64,000 nucleotides of DNA from Zhenpiania hominis (GCF_014333425.1 NZ_JACRYT010000013.1:9861-73860), one strand, 5' to 3'. Counted from the stretch's first letter, positions 24,887 to 34,649 are shown. Numbers and translations are program-made. Notes: generated from the letters alone by a model not told the origin.

Positions 24887-26332
24887 TTACTTACTTTCTT
24901 CCACCAAATCTTCCGTAGCCATCACATACAGCGCTCTGGCGTAAATCCGGCTGAGCATCAGGAGTCTCTCGCAGGAAATATGCTCATCCTGTTTGTGAAA
25001 GCAAAGCTCTTCCCCCGGGATGGATGGGCCGTAAGGAATAAAGTTTTCCAGTATCCTCGCATAAGAGCCGCTGCCATGAGCAATCGGTTTGCTCTCCGCA
25101 TCACCGGTCATTTCCTGATAAATTTTGACTAGCCTTTTTATCAGAGACCCGTCCGGATCTACATAAAAATGAGGATTCCGCATCAGAATCTGGCACTCGC
25201 ATCCGGCGTCTTCCGCCGCCTTCCCAAGCTTTTTCTCCAGTTCCTCCACCTGCTGTGAAACCGGATAGCGAATATTCATTCCCGCGGAAAAAGAGTTCTC
25301 ATCAAGGCGAATGATTCCCAGATTATTGGTGAGCGCGCCGCTGGCATCCTCAAACGAGATTCCCAGTCCGCTGCCGTCTGTATCAAAGGCAATCTGTTCT
25401 GCCAGTCTATGGAGACTCCGGCATAGAGACTCCGGATAAAAATCAATGTCCCGCAGCACCTGCAGCATCAGCGCTCCGGCATTTACTCCGATTTCCGGCG
25501 AAGACGCATGGGCGGACTTTCCCTCAATCGTAAGGGTGAGCCTGTTTCCAGTCTCGGACAGGGAAAACCCGGAATTCTCAAGAAGGCTTTCTGCCGCGCG
25601 CCGGATTTTCCCGAGCTGTTCGGCGCTTCCCTCAAATACGGCCTCAGCCTTTGGCATTACCACATTCAGCGCTTCGCCTCCGGTGAAATGCGTTAAAACC
25701 GGAAGCCGCGAATCCGTTTCCTCCACAGAAAGATTTTTTACAAAGGAAAAATTCAGAAAGCCTTTTTCCGCAAAGACAGCGGGGAATCTGGCATCCGGCA
25801 CAATTCCACATACCGGCATCTTCTCTACGTGGTCTTTATAATAGCAGATGCAAGGGAAATCCCCCAATTCCTCATTTGTGCCGATGATATGCTTTATCTG
25901 CCGCTTCAAAGGGACGCCGCTTTCCTTCAGCGCCAGACAGGCGTAGAATGCGGCAATGAAGCAGCCTTTGTCATCCACTGCCCCTCTCCCATAAATAACT
26001 CCATCTTCGATTTCTCCTCCGTAAGGATCATGGGTCCATCCGTCGCCTTCCGGCACTACGTCCATATGGCTGATTACGCCCGCGGCCTCTTCTCCCTGTC
26101 CAAAATTGATTTCACCTGCCCGATAATCGAAATTTACGCATTCAAATTCCTTTTCCTCTCCCAGTCTCATAGCAAAATCAAAGGCCTGCCTGGGCCCGAC
26201 TCCAAATGGCGCGTTTTCCTCCGCTGGTCCGTAAACTGATTTAATCCGAATTAACTCGCGCAGTTTTTCAATCATCTCCGGATGATAAGCTTCAAGGAGC
26301 GAATCGATTTGTTTTTCCCATTCTTTTTTCAT
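24887..26332 (-). CDS. M20 family dipeptidase (PepV/Sapep-like)
   Basis: Cytosolic di-zinc peptidase, 481 residues. Zinc ligands and catalytic residues: SHMDVVPEG (His ligand, then the catalytic Asp), GRGAVDDKG (bridging Asp) and GTNEELG (catalytic and ligand Glu; Asn replaces the more usual Asp in GTDEE). The long lid insertion and length near 470 match dipeptidase PepV rather than the roughly 380-residue carboxypeptidases. Last gene of a unit with an antiporter and a D-aminoacylase, consistent with scavenging dipeptides or N-acyl (possibly D-) amino acids. Confidence 0.92.
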   Translation of the reverse strand: MKKEWEKQIDSLLEAYHPEMIEKLRELIRIKSVYGPAEENAPFGVGPRQAFDFAMRLGEEKEFECVNFDYRAGEINFGQGEEAAGVISHMDVVPEGDGWTHDPYGGEIEDGVIYGRGAVDDKGCFIAAFYACLALKESGVPLKRQIKHIIGTNEELGDFPCICYYKDHVEKMPVCGIVPDARFPAVFAEKGFLNFSFVKNLSVEETDSRLPVLTHFTGGEALNVVMPKAEAVFEGSAEQLGKIRRAAESLLENSGFSLSETGNRLTLTIEGKSAHASSPEIGVNAGALMLQVLRDIDFYPESLCRSLHRLAEQIAFDTDGSGLGISFEDASGALTNNLGIIRLDENSFSAGMNIRYPVSQQVEELEKKLGKAAEDAGCECQILMRNPHFYVDPDGSLIKRLVKIYQEMTGDAESKPIAHGSGSYARILENFIPYGPSIPGEELCFHKQDEHISCERLLMLSRIYARALYVMATEDLVEESK

Positions 26333-26347
26333 GCTCAGCTGCCTCCC

Positions 26348-27727
26348 TTAAAGAAACGAAACGACGAGGAACGCGATCGTTGTCAGTATGTAGGAAATAA
26401 TCGCGTAAGGAAGCGTTCCCTGCATCTGATAGTACGGCTTGATATCGACTGCTCTGGAAGAAACCATCACTGCATCGCCGCATACATAAGTAGTGCTCCC
26501 CGCCGCAGACGCACAGACCAGCGCCGCGCAGGACGGAAGGGGATCAACGCCCAATCCGTTTGCCAGGGGAACAACAATCGCAATAAAGATCATCGCCATA
26601 TCCCAGAAGCCTCCGCCGAAATAAGAATATACCGCGCAGAATCCGAAAACAAGAGCCGGAAGATAGGCTCCGTTCAGGAATGGCTTCAGTGTTTCCACGA
26701 CATAGTCCGCCATGCCGGTCGCCGTATTGACCTCTACCAGCGTCATAGTCATCGTAATCAGCGTACAGATCGCGACCATGCTTGTCACGCCTTCATACGC
26801 GTTATCCAAAAGTTTCGGAAGCTTTACCTTCCTCTGAATCAGCATCAGAGCCGCGGTTACCGCAATCGCTGCCATACAGCCGAGCATGACATTGATATCG
26901 GTCAGCAGCGTAACGGCAACCAGTACGATCAGAGGGATCAGGAAATTCCACGGATGCGCCTTCTTTCCTTCATTTTCCGCAAGGATGGACTCAAAGTCGG
27001 GAGCTTGAATCGCCTCTCCCGTGTAGCTTGCTTCCGGAGGGCACACGATCCCCTGTTCCGCCGCGATCCGCGCGTGCTTTTTCGTAACTCCCAGCATCGG
27101 AATAACGCCGAAGATAACCAGCAGCACAACGGCCAGAGAAATCCAGGAATAGAACATATACGGAAGCGCCGCGATATAGGCGTCTGCCCCGCTGCCGCCG
27201 CGGGTCACGCCGAAATCCTCAAACAGCCCGCTGTAAAAGACCGCCCATGTGGAAATGGGGATCGCGATGCAGACCGGAGCTGCTGTAGAGTTAATGACAT
27301 ATCCAAGAAACGTCCGCGGAATCCGATGGCTGTCGCACACCTTTTTCATGGCTGTCGCAATCGCCATATTGTTCAGGTAGTCATCCACAAAAATCAGCCA
27401 GCCCAGAATATAGGTAATCAGCAGCGCCTTTTTCTTTGTGTTCGCGTATTTGCTGAGCCACATGGCGAATTCTGTCACCGAACCGGAGGCGTCCAGCAGC
27501 GCAATCAACATACCGAACAGAGCCAGAAGGAGATAGAGATACCCCAGCGTGCCTCCTGAAAAGGCGGCCTGTACTTTCTCCAGCCATACTGCCGCGAACT
27601 TCCAGCCGCCCAGAAGGATCGAACCGGTTAAAGTCGCCGCCGTAACGGACAGCAGCATTCTTTTCGTTGTAAAAATCAGAACAAATAATACCAGCATTGG
27701 CAATAATGTCAATACACCTAAATCCAT
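26348..27727 (-). CDS. NhaC-type antiporter family transporter
   Basis: 459-residue polytopic membrane protein with about eleven to twelve spans, PF03553 (NhaC) family. Family-like segments: FVDDYLNNMAIATAMKK, STAAPVCIAIPISTWA, and the C-terminal ASAAGSTTYVCGDA. NhaC relatives include Na+/H+, malate/lactate and amino-acid antiporters. Its position between a D-aminoacylase and a dipeptidase suggests exchange of a catabolic substrate or product rather than pH homeostasis (inferred). Confidence 0.88.
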   Translation of the reverse strand: MDLGVLTLLPMLVLFVLIFTTKRMLLSVTAATLTGSILLGGWKFAAVWLEKVQAAFSGGTLGYLYLLLALFGMLIALLDASGSVTEFAMWLSKYANTKKKALLITYILGWLIFVDDYLNNMAIATAMKKVCDSHRIPRTFLGYVINSTAAPVCIAIPISTWAVFYSGLFEDFGVTRGGSGADAYIAALPYMFYSWISLAVVLLVIFGVIPMLGVTKKHARIAAEQGIVCPPEASYTGEAIQAPDFESILAENEGKKAHPWNFLIPLIVLVAVTLLTDINVMLGCMAAIAVTAALMLIQRKVKLPKLLDNAYEGVTSMVAICTLITMTMTLVEVNTATGMADYVVETLKPFLNGAYLPALVFGFCAVYSYFGGGFWDMAMIFIAIVVPLANGLGVDPLPSCAALVCASAAGSTTYVCGDAVMVSSRAVDIKPYYQMQGTLPYAIISYILTTIAFLVVSFL

Positions 27728-27750
27728 TGTTTTCCTCCGTAATTTTCTTC

Positions 27751-29160
27751 TTACATCTGCCAGATTTCTGTACGGGAAAAAATACTTTTCCCCGGCTTCG
27801 CGTCTTTCTGAATGATGCCGTTATCCACAACCGGCACGCCTCCAACCAGCACATAATCAATTCCGTCCGGCTGAGCCATGGGATCTCCCATCCCAGGGAA
27901 CGTAGCATTGTCCTTTACCCGTTTCAAATCGAAAACGAGGATATCCGCATCCGCGCCTTCTCCGATGAATCCCTTTGTTTCCAGCCCAAAAAACTGCGCC
28001 GGCATCCAGGAGGATTTTTTCACGAAATCCATAACCGTCAGGACATCCTGTTCCCGTACCAGTTCCCGCAGGATTTTCGGATAGGTGCCCGCGGTCTGCG
28101 GATGTCCGATTCCCGGAGCAAGGTTTGGAAATCCCCCATCTGTGGAAATCATCACATACGGCTGTTTTAAAGCGAGAGCGATCTCATACGGCTTTCCTAC
28201 AAAGGCCGTTACGCTGGCGTCCGGATCCGTTTCTCTCAGTTCATGAAACGTTTCCTCTGTCAGACGCTGCCCCGCGTATTTTCCGGTTCCCGCCAGAATA
28301 TCTTCATAGGAGCAGTCATAAATCTGCTGCCAGCCCTCACAAAACACTTCCGAACCGACCGGACAGGCGAAATCACAGTAAGCTCCGCTGTCCACAGCGA
28401 TCTGGTATCCCTGTCTCCTTGCTTTTTCAATGATTTTCAGAGACTCTTCCATCATTCCCTGACCGCACTGATAAACGTGATGGGATAAAAGAACCCGGAC
28501 GCCGGTTGTTTCCTGGAGCCGGATAACCTCCCTTGTTGCCTCCAGCGAGTTCCATCCTCCCGCTCTGGAATGAATCGGCATTACCTTGTCATATTTCGCC
28601 GCTACCTCTGCCATTGCCACCATTTCTTCCCATGTGGTAACAGGCGCGTATTCCAGTCCCATCGAAAGGCCGACAGCCCCTTGCAGCAGATCCTCCTCCG
28701 CCCACCGGGCCATGTTCTGAATCTGCTCCTTCGTAGCCGTATGATAGGGGCTTTCAATCCCCGCTTTTTCCCGCAGAATCCAGGACTGGGGCGTCAGCGC
28801 CGCTGTATTGAGGGGGTATCCGGTTTCGTCCAGACCGGTAAGAAACTCCTTCACCGGATAAGGGCCCAGTCCGCAGGAACCGACAATAATCGTCGTAACT
28901 CCCATACTTGCCATCACATAGCCGCTGAAAAGCTGTCCGTCCGCATGACTGTGCGGGTCTACAATTCCCGGACATACAATTTTCCCGGACGCGTCGATTT
29001 TACGCTTCGCGGAGAGCCGCGCCCTTGTCACTCCTGCGATTTTTCCGTTTAAAATCGCTACATTGCCAATGGTCCGCAGTTCTGTCTTTGGATCGATCAC
29101 CGTTCCGTTTTCAATCACACAATCATAAACCGTATGAAAAAAATCCTTCTTTTCCTTCAA
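27751..29160 (-). CDS. N-acyl-D-amino-acid deacylase (D-aminoacylase), amidohydrolase superfamily
   Basis: Zinc hydrolase that removes acyl groups from N-acyl-D-amino acids, about 469 residues. Start TTG 29160 is chosen because GAAGGAGGTG ends six bases upstream; upstream in-frame starts fall inside a terminator-like hairpin. The beta-sandwich N-terminus DCVIENGTVIDP leads to the metal motif GIVDPHSHADG. Later segments are LSHHVYQCG and MISTDGGFPN. Dihydroorotase-like or dipeptidase relatives are the alternative. Heads an operon with the antiporter and M20 genes. Confidence 0.9.
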   Translation of the reverse strand: MKEKKDFFHTVYDCVIENGTVIDPKTELRTIGNVAILNGKIAGVTRARLSAKRKIDASGKIVCPGIVDPHSHADGQLFSGYVMASMGVTTIIVGSCGLGPYPVKEFLTGLDETGYPLNTAALTPQSWILREKAGIESPYHTATKEQIQNMARWAEEDLLQGAVGLSMGLEYAPVTTWEEMVAMAEVAAKYDKVMPIHSRAGGWNSLEATREVIRLQETTGVRVLLSHHVYQCGQGMMEESLKIIEKARRQGYQIAVDSGAYCDFACPVGSEVFCEGWQQIYDCSYEDILAGTGKYAGQRLTEETFHELRETDPDASVTAFVGKPYEIALALKQPYVMISTDGGFPNLAPGIGHPQTAGTYPKILRELVREQDVLTVMDFVKKSSWMPAQFFGLETKGFIGEGADADILVFDLKRVKDNATFPGMGDPMAQPDGIDYVLVGGVPVVDNGIIQKDAKPGKSIFSRTEIWQM

Positions 29161-29180
29161 AAAGTACACCTCCTTCAAGT

Positions 29181-29211
29181 AAAAACCGCAGGCAGAATTT
29201 CCTGCCTGCGG
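29181..29211 (-). terminator. Terminator/attenuator hairpin directly before the D-aminoacylase start
   Basis: Perfect 10-bp GC-rich stem CCGCAGGCAG/CTGCCTGCGG, 6-base loop, then U5 and immediately the ribosome-binding site. It could simply end the aldo/keto reductase transcript. However, a TATGAT -10 element lies just upstream (about 29230), so it may be a 5' leader attenuator of the D-aminoacylase operon. Confidence 0.7.
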
Positions 29212-29264
29212 CAAGTCAGATACCTGACTATCATACCATATAGAACGTTTTTTGAAAAGTGATT

Positions 29265-30401
29265 CTATTTTACTTTTGCCGCGAAATCGGCCATCGCGTC
29301 CGCGATTTTCAGCTGCTGCGGGCAGACCGCCTCACAGCTGCCGCATCCGATACACGCGGACGGCCGCTTTTCTTCCGGCATCGCGGACAATGCCATCGGC
29401 GCGATAAAGCCCGCGCCCTTCGCCGTGGAACAATGTTCGTTATACAGCTTCAAAAGCCCCGGTATATCCAGTCCCTGCGGGCAATGGCTTACGCAGTAGC
29501 TGCAAGCGGTGCATGGAAGTCCGATTCCGCTTATTTTCTCATCCGCGATCTGCATCAGAGCGTTCATTTCTTTCTCATCCAGCGGCCGCTCCTCTTCAAA
29601 AGCCGCGATGTTTTCTTTCATCTGCTCAAAGCTAGATGCTCCGGTCAATGTCACATCCACTTCCGGAAGGCTCTGTAAAAAGCGGAAAGCCCATGCCGCC
29701 GCGCTTTCCCCGGGTCGCAGCGCGTTCAATCTTTTTTCCTCTTCCGCGGAAAGGGATGCCAGCGAACCGCCCCGCAGCGGCTCCATAACCCATACCGGCA
29801 GATTGTATTCCTTTACCAGTTCCACTTTCTCCTTTGCGTCCTGGAACTTCCAGTCCAGATAGTTCAGCTGCAACTGGCAGAATTCCATCTGATCACCGCA
29901 GTATTCCAGGAACCGTTTTATTACTTCATAGGATCCGTGGGCGGAAAAGCCCAGATGACGGATTCTCCCCGCTTCTTTCTGCTTCAAGAGATAATCCAGA
30001 ATCCCGTACTTTTCATTGAGATACGAGTCAATATTCATCTCACAGACATTATGGAACAAATAAAAGTCAAAATACTCGGTCTGGCACTTTTCCAGCTGCT
30101 TTTCAAAAATCTCCTCCACTTTATCCATGTTGGAGAGATCGTATCCCGGAAATTTGTCCGCCAGATAGTAACGGTCTCTCGGATATTTTCCAAGGAGCTT
30201 TCCAGCAGTGATTTCAGACTGGCCGTTATGATAGCCCCACGCGGTATCAAAATAGTTCACCCCATGCTCAATCGCGTAATCGATCATCTGCGCCGCCTGC
30301 TTCTCATCAATCGGCACTTCCCCGGTTCCTTTTACCGGCAGCCTCATCATTCCCATGCCCAGCGCGGACAGTTTTAAATCCTGAAAATCCTTATATATCA
30401 T
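29265..30401 (-). CDS. Aldo/keto reductase with a C-terminal 4Fe-4S domain
   Basis: 378 residues. The N-terminal TIM barrel (about 1-280) has the catalytic set: Asp/Tyr in NYFDTAWGYHNG, Lys in LADKFPG, His in LFHNV. The C-terminal ferredoxin-like tail carries two cysteine groups, CTACSYCVSHCP and CIGCGSCEAVCP, predicting two [4Fe-4S] clusters. Such fusions are common in anaerobes and may pass electrons to or from ferredoxin instead of NADPH. The physiological substrate is unknown. Monocistronic by its flanks. Confidence 0.92.
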   Translation of the reverse strand: MIYKDFQDLKLSALGMGMMRLPVKGTGEVPIDEKQAAQMIDYAIEHGVNYFDTAWGYHNGQSEITAGKLLGKYPRDRYYLADKFPGYDLSNMDKVEEIFEKQLEKCQTEYFDFYLFHNVCEMNIDSYLNEKYGILDYLLKQKEAGRIRHLGFSAHGSYEVIKRFLEYCGDQMEFCQLQLNYLDWKFQDAKEKVELVKEYNLPVWVMEPLRGGSLASLSAEEEKRLNALRPGESAAAWAFRFLQSLPEVDVTLTGASSFEQMKENIAAFEEERPLDEKEMNALMQIADEKISGIGLPCTACSYCVSHCPQGLDIPGLLKLYNEHCSTAKGAGFIAPMALSAMPEEKRPSACIGCGSCEAVCPQQLKIADAMADFAAKVK

Positions 30402-30597
30402 GTTACTTCCTCCCTTTCTCTGCTAAACTTATCCTCTTTCACTTTCTATATTATATCTCGTTAAAAAGGAAACAGAAAATACTTAGTTTGAATATTTCTC
30501 TATGCTTTTTCCGTATAATGGATTTACAATATTTTACATGTATGTTATAGTAATTATGTAAATTTTATCCAATATTAAACAGAAAGGATCCTGCCCT

Positions 30598-31346
30598 ATG
30601 CCGGGAAATTATTACTTGCACAACAAAGAAAGCTCCTATATAATTAAAGGAGAACTTTTAAGGGAAGAAGAAATAACTTATAATACAAACCGTTCTATGA
30701 AGGACAGCGTTCTGCGCCTGCTTTTAGATGATGAAGAAATTCTGCTTCAGGTCTTCAACGCGTTGGAAGGGACAACGTACAAAGAAAAAGAATCCGTTCA
30801 TATCAATACGCTCAAAGGTCCTATTTTCAGCAGACGGAAAAATGATCTTTCCTTTTCTGTCGGACCGTGGTATCTGAGCCTGATCGAACACCAGTCTTCC
30901 CTGTGTCCGAATATTCCTCTGCGGATGTTCATTTACCTGGGCCGCATATATGAACAGATTCTGGATATGACAAAAACCTATCGGGTGTCTCTGTATCAAA
31001 TCCCCCTTCCCCGGCTCTATATGCTGTATAACGGTACGATGGAAGGGAGGTATTCAATATGATGTTTGACGAGATCACTTACGAAGATATCATGCGAATT
31101 CGGATTGAGGAAGCGGAGGAACTTGCGACAAAACGTGGCATGGAGCGGGGAATCCAGCAAGGAATCCAAAAAGGCATTCAGGAGGGCATTCAGGAGGGCA
31201 TTCAAGAGGGAATTCAGCAGGGAGTTCCCCAGGGGATCCGGCAAGCAAGTGAAAGAATTGCTTTAAAAATGAAAGAAAAAGACCTGCCTCTCTCAGAAAT
31301 CTCAGAGTGTACAGGTCTGAGCGAGGCAGCCATTAAAGCCCTCTAA
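30598..31346 (+). pseudogene. Rpn/PD-(D/E)XK nuclease-transposase family gene, internally deleted
   Basis: The first frame (30598-31062, AAAGGA nine bases before the ATG) encodes the family's N-terminal part: NRSMKDSVLRLLLDDEE, then LSFSVGPWYLSLIEHQSS and the IPLPRLYMLYNGT core. It ends at TGA after GRYSI. The C-terminal part, MMFDEITYEDIMRIR and the GIQQ-repeat tail, continues in another frame from 31059. Rpn-family proteins are normally a single chain near 280-300 residues with a helical region between these segments; here that region is missing. Parsimonious reading: a deletion plus frame change. The ATGA overlap could alternatively allow translation of two fragments. The gene overlaps the convergent DUF1848 gene by 45 bases. 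Confidence 0.75.
31149..31244 (+). repeat. Eight 12-bp tandem units coding for Gly-Ile-Gln-like tetrapeptides
   Basis: Units such as GGCATTCAGGAG repeat in frame, three almost identical in the middle (31173-31208). They encode the GIQQ/GIQE tail typical of Rpn-family C-termini; copy number is prone to slippage. Confidence 0.85.
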
Positions 31347-32273
31347 AAAAGACATCTGCGGATTTTTTAAGGAGCAGGTCTTACGCTCTGTTACCATTTC
31401 CCCCGGAAGGAGGCTCCCGCACAAAAGCGGAGCGGATACACTGTACCTGCTCCTTTCCCGCGTCACTTTTTCCTCGCTGAAGTTGGCGTAACAGTAGCGG
31501 CATCCCGCGGGACAGGTATGATAAGTTCCTATATCAATGCTTTCACAGCAGCCGCACGCTTCTCTCTGTCCGCGGTCTTTTCCCGCGTTCAGGCCGCAGC
31601 CAAGTATTCGTTCGAGCCGTCTTTTGTCAATACAGCTTCCGGCTGGAACCCCTGCCTGGCTCAAATCCAGTTTCTCCGCGCAGCTTTCTATCTTCATTCC
31701 ATAGCGCGCGGCAATCCCCGCCAGCTTTTCGGCCAGCAGGATACACTCTTCATCCGCAGGTCTTCGGATTCCCATTCCTGCCAGATTGCGTTCCGTCTTA
31801 GCATAAAAATCCAGAAAACTGATTACAGCCTGCTCCGTATACCCGGAAAGGGCTGCCGCAATCTGTCCAAAGGTCCGCACATGATACGCAGCGTCATAGG
31901 CTCCGCAGAAAAGAATCGGATCATACCTCCAGACCACCCGTTCTTTTCCGATTTTGCCGGCCAGTTTTTGAAAGACGGCAATTCTCCGGCTTCTGTCCGC
32001 AAGTCCCGGTTCCAGCTCTTTTCCATAGCCGTTGAGGGTGAACTGAACATAATAGGGAAAGCCTTCCAGTTCATCCAAGCGCGGCAGCAGTGACTCCGGA
32101 AATTTGGTCCAGAACACGATACCGTCTATCACATCTCTTGATAAGCAGATACGGCTGATCTGCCGCGGGTTCATTGGATTTCTCACATAGACATATTCCT
32201 CTTTCATGCGGTTTAAAAACCAGTCTCCATAGTAGCGGGGAATATCTGTCCTCCTGCTGACGCTGAGTATCAT
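31302..32273 (-). CDS. DUF1848 family protein
   Basis: 323 residues of the DUF1848 family, starting MILSVSRRTDIPRYYGDWF. Conserved segments include DGIVFWTKFPE, QFTLNGYG, VVWRYDPIL and a C-terminal cysteine cluster, CGCCES ... CPAGCRYCYAN, whose CxxxCxxC pattern resembles a radical-SAM or other [4Fe-4S] site. The molecular function is not established; an Fe-S enzyme is the usual guess. Its last 45 bases overlap the convergent broken Rpn gene. Confidence 0.88.
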   Translation of the reverse strand: MILSVSRRTDIPRYYGDWFLNRMKEEYVYVRNPMNPRQISRICLSRDVIDGIVFWTKFPESLLPRLDELEGFPYYVQFTLNGYGKELEPGLADRSRRIAVFQKLAGKIGKERVVWRYDPILFCGAYDAAYHVRTFGQIAAALSGYTEQAVISFLDFYAKTERNLAGMGIRRPADEECILLAEKLAGIAARYGMKIESCAEKLDLSQAGVPAGSCIDKRRLERILGCGLNAGKDRGQREACGCCESIDIGTYHTCPAGCRYCYANFSEEKVTRERSRYSVSAPLLCGSLLPGEMVTERKTCSLKNPQMSFLEGFNGCLAQTCTL

Positions 32274-32286
32274 GATAATCTCTCCC

Positions 32287-32847
32287 TTATTTCAGAGCCG
32301 CTCCGTCTGAAAAAGCGTTCCCGACTTTTTCTCCTGTTTTCAGATAGGCACCGTTAACGGGGTCAAAAATAATCGGCTGCAGCTTGTCCGGATCAATATT
32401 TCCATCCTTATCCAGAATCCGTTCATCGGCATTGACATTTACGATCTCACCCACCAGACGGCAGGAATCCGGATCATAGCTGAGCAGCCTGCACTCTACC
32501 GCCATTGGAAGCTCCTCAATCAGGGGAGCATCTACAAACTCGGACTTCAGCGCATGAAAGCCTGCCTTAGCGAACTTGTCCGGCACATCATTTCCGGATA
32601 CGATTCCCACATAGTCACAGGCGATTACATGCTCCGCGTCTGCCATGCTCACCGTAAAGGCCTTACGCGCAAGGATATTTTTTACAGTTTTGTGTCCCGG
32701 ACTGAGGCACATGGAAATCTCCGTTTCCTCACTGATTCCGCCCCAGGCCGCGTTCATGGCGTCCGGCGTTCCATCCTCGCCGTAAGTGGCAATAATAAAC
32801 ACCGGCTGCGGATACGTATACGGTTTTGCTCCAAAATTTTTTCTCAT
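32287..32847 (-). CDS. Flavin reductase-like FMN-binding protein
   Basis: About 186 residues of the flavin reductase/DIM6-NTAB split-barrel family. ATG 32847 is set by AGGAGG eight bases upstream; the open frame extends further but without signals. Typical elements: VFIIATYGEDGTPDAMNAAW, SLSPGHKT-like phosphate loop (CLSPGHKTVKN), and a C-terminal PIIFDPVNGAYL. Likely binds FMN and reduces a small substrate; the adjacent ABM protein 25 bp upstream may be a partner. Confidence 0.88.
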   Translation of the reverse strand: MRKNFGAKPYTYPQPVFIIATYGEDGTPDAMNAAWGGISEETEISMCLSPGHKTVKNILARKAFTVSMADAEHVIACDYVGIVSGNDVPDKFAKAGFHALKSEFVDAPLIEELPMAVECRLLSYDPDSCRLVGEIVNVNADERILDKDGNIDPDKLQPIIFDPVNGAYLKTGEKVGNAFSDGAALK

Positions 32848-32872
32848 TTTATGATCCTCCTGAAATTTTTTA

Positions 32873-33169
32873 CTATTTGCTTTCCTGATCTTCGATCTGT
32901 ATATCTGTTTCCACGCCATACTTTTCTTTTATCTTGGAAAGTTCCAGAAAATGTGGCTGCTGGCAGTGTTTCTTCTGAGCTTCTCTGCTGGACCACTGCT
33001 CCCAAAGGAACATCTTATCTTCTTCGTCAGCGTAATAGAAAAATTCATATCGTATGCATCCCTCTTCCGCTCTCGATTTTTCCGGTGCTCCGCAGGCCTT
33101 CACCTCTCTGTAAAAATTCTCCCGCGTCTCCTTATCCGCACATTTGTAAGTCACATAAAAATTTGTCAT
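32873..33169 (-). CDS. Antibiotic biosynthesis monooxygenase (ABM) domain protein
   Basis: 98 residues with a dimeric alpha-beta barrel ABM fold (YgiN/quinol-monooxygenase-like): MTNFYVTYKCADKE, EEGCIRYEFFYYADEED, FLWEQWSSREAQKKH. Cofactor-free quinone or redox-protection roles are known in the family. Paired with the flavin reductase gene on the same transcript. Confidence 0.85.
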   Translation of the reverse strand: MTNFYVTYKCADKETRENFYREVKACGAPEKSRAEEGCIRYEFFYYADEEDKMFLWEQWSSREAQKKHCQQPHFLELSKIKEKYGVETDIQIEDQESK

Positions 33170-33249
33170 ATTTTCCCTCCGTGTTCTTTCTATATTAATA
33201 TGTTATATGGATACTATCACTTTATCGCATTTTTTTCAAGCTCATGGAA

Positions 33250-34649
33250 TTATAAAAACACGTAGAACAGTCGAAACTGCAACTTCCGATACCAGGACAA
33301 ATTTCTATAAATCCTCTGTACTATTTTCCGGTACGCCTGTTTTACAAACGCCTCATCCTCCTCGCTGGGCGGTTCCGCACCGAAAGCCGCCTGGTTTACG
33401 ATCCCTACAAGCTTCCGGCTTTCTTCTCGAGAAAGCCCCTGCACTGCCTGCACCAACCTTTCAGCGAAATCAATCTCCTGTCCGGAATATTCCCGCAGGA
33501 CGCCTGCGGCATGTACCGCTGTTATCAGCTTCGAAAAGCATCTACGGCAATCCGCTTTTTTCATCCGCCGCAGTTTTACCTGTCTCCTTACCAGAATACC
33601 TGCCGCGATAAAAAACAAAACTCCTGCGGCGATCCAACCGGCAGAAAAGGAAAACCAATCTTCTTCTTTTGCGAGGCCCTGTTCTTCTGGATCGCTTTCT
33701 GATAGGCATTCTGAAGCTGCCGCTGCCACCGGGCATATTCTCCCATTTCACGGGACGCGCTCTGCCAATTGAGATTCATCTCCTGCTGCTCATAATATCG
33801 ATACCGATAGGCGCTTTTTCCAAAATAGCCCCGGTTCCAGACACTGTAATAAGGATTGTAGTAAACGCTGTAATCTCTGGTAAGATAACGAAATGTCAGA
33901 TTCCTTCCCTCTTCAGAAGCCTCCGGGTTGGTACTGCTGTTCATAAAAAAATACATGGAGTCCAACATCGTACCTACCGTTCCTCTCCAGTCCCCCCATC
34001 CGAGAATTTGTGACGTCTGTTCTAAAACGTCTTCTTCTCCTGCCGGCATCCATTGTCCGTTTTCATACTCTCCGCCTTCAAACCCTTTTAAATACTGCTC
34101 CTCTCCTATCAACACAAAAGCGGCTGCCAGGGTAAAAGCCACCGCGATAAAAGCCAAAGCAGTTATCCGAAGGTGCGTTTCCGCCCTGCCGGTACCCTTT
34201 GATTCGGTTACCCTTCTTTTTTTCCACTTCCTCCCTTGTATGGACAAAAAGAAAATCTGGAAAAATAGCAGCAGAATCACACTTCCTGCTCCCGGCTGAA
34301 TCTGAACCAGAGGGCCTGCCAAAAGCAGAAGAGTTGTGAACAGATATAGAAAGCCGTGGCTCCTCCATCGAAATTCCAGAACAAAAATTAGAAATACAGC
34401 CATCAGCTGAACCATCCCTGGAAGCAGCGTATCCTGAAAAAGAAAGAGGATAAGCAGCCAGCTCGCTCCGAAGATCCAATCAAACCAGAAGCCCACTCTG
34501 ACAGAAAAACAGTGAATCCACCAGAGGAAAATACAGAAAGCCGCTACAGCCAAGTCGATTAGCAGAACAGGATAGGAAAGTCCTTGGCCGGACTGAAGAA
34601 GGAAAAGAATCCCGCAGACGCCGGCGGCAAAACCTGCCAGTTCTAACAT
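33250..34649 (-). pseudogene. TgpA-like transglutaminase membrane protein lacking its catalytic core
   Basis: The gene sits where MoxR-DUF58 operons encode a TgpA-type protein: N-terminal membrane block, periplasmic transglutaminase core, a late membrane span, then a cytosolic tail. Here the first frame gives the membrane block (six spans or so) and the linker up to QLQNAYQKAIQK. From about 33690 the sequence continues in another frame as DPEEQGLAKEEDWFSF, a membrane span (WIAAGVLFFIAAGILV) and the tail ending FRLFYVFL at 33250. No Cys-His-Asp transglutaminase motif occurs, and total coding length is about 465 codons against 700-800 normally. ATG 34649 is preferred (GAAGG upstream). Confidence 0.75.

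Noticed and set aside
31149..31244. CRISPR-like array
   Set aside because: The units are 12-bp in-frame coding repeats without spacers.
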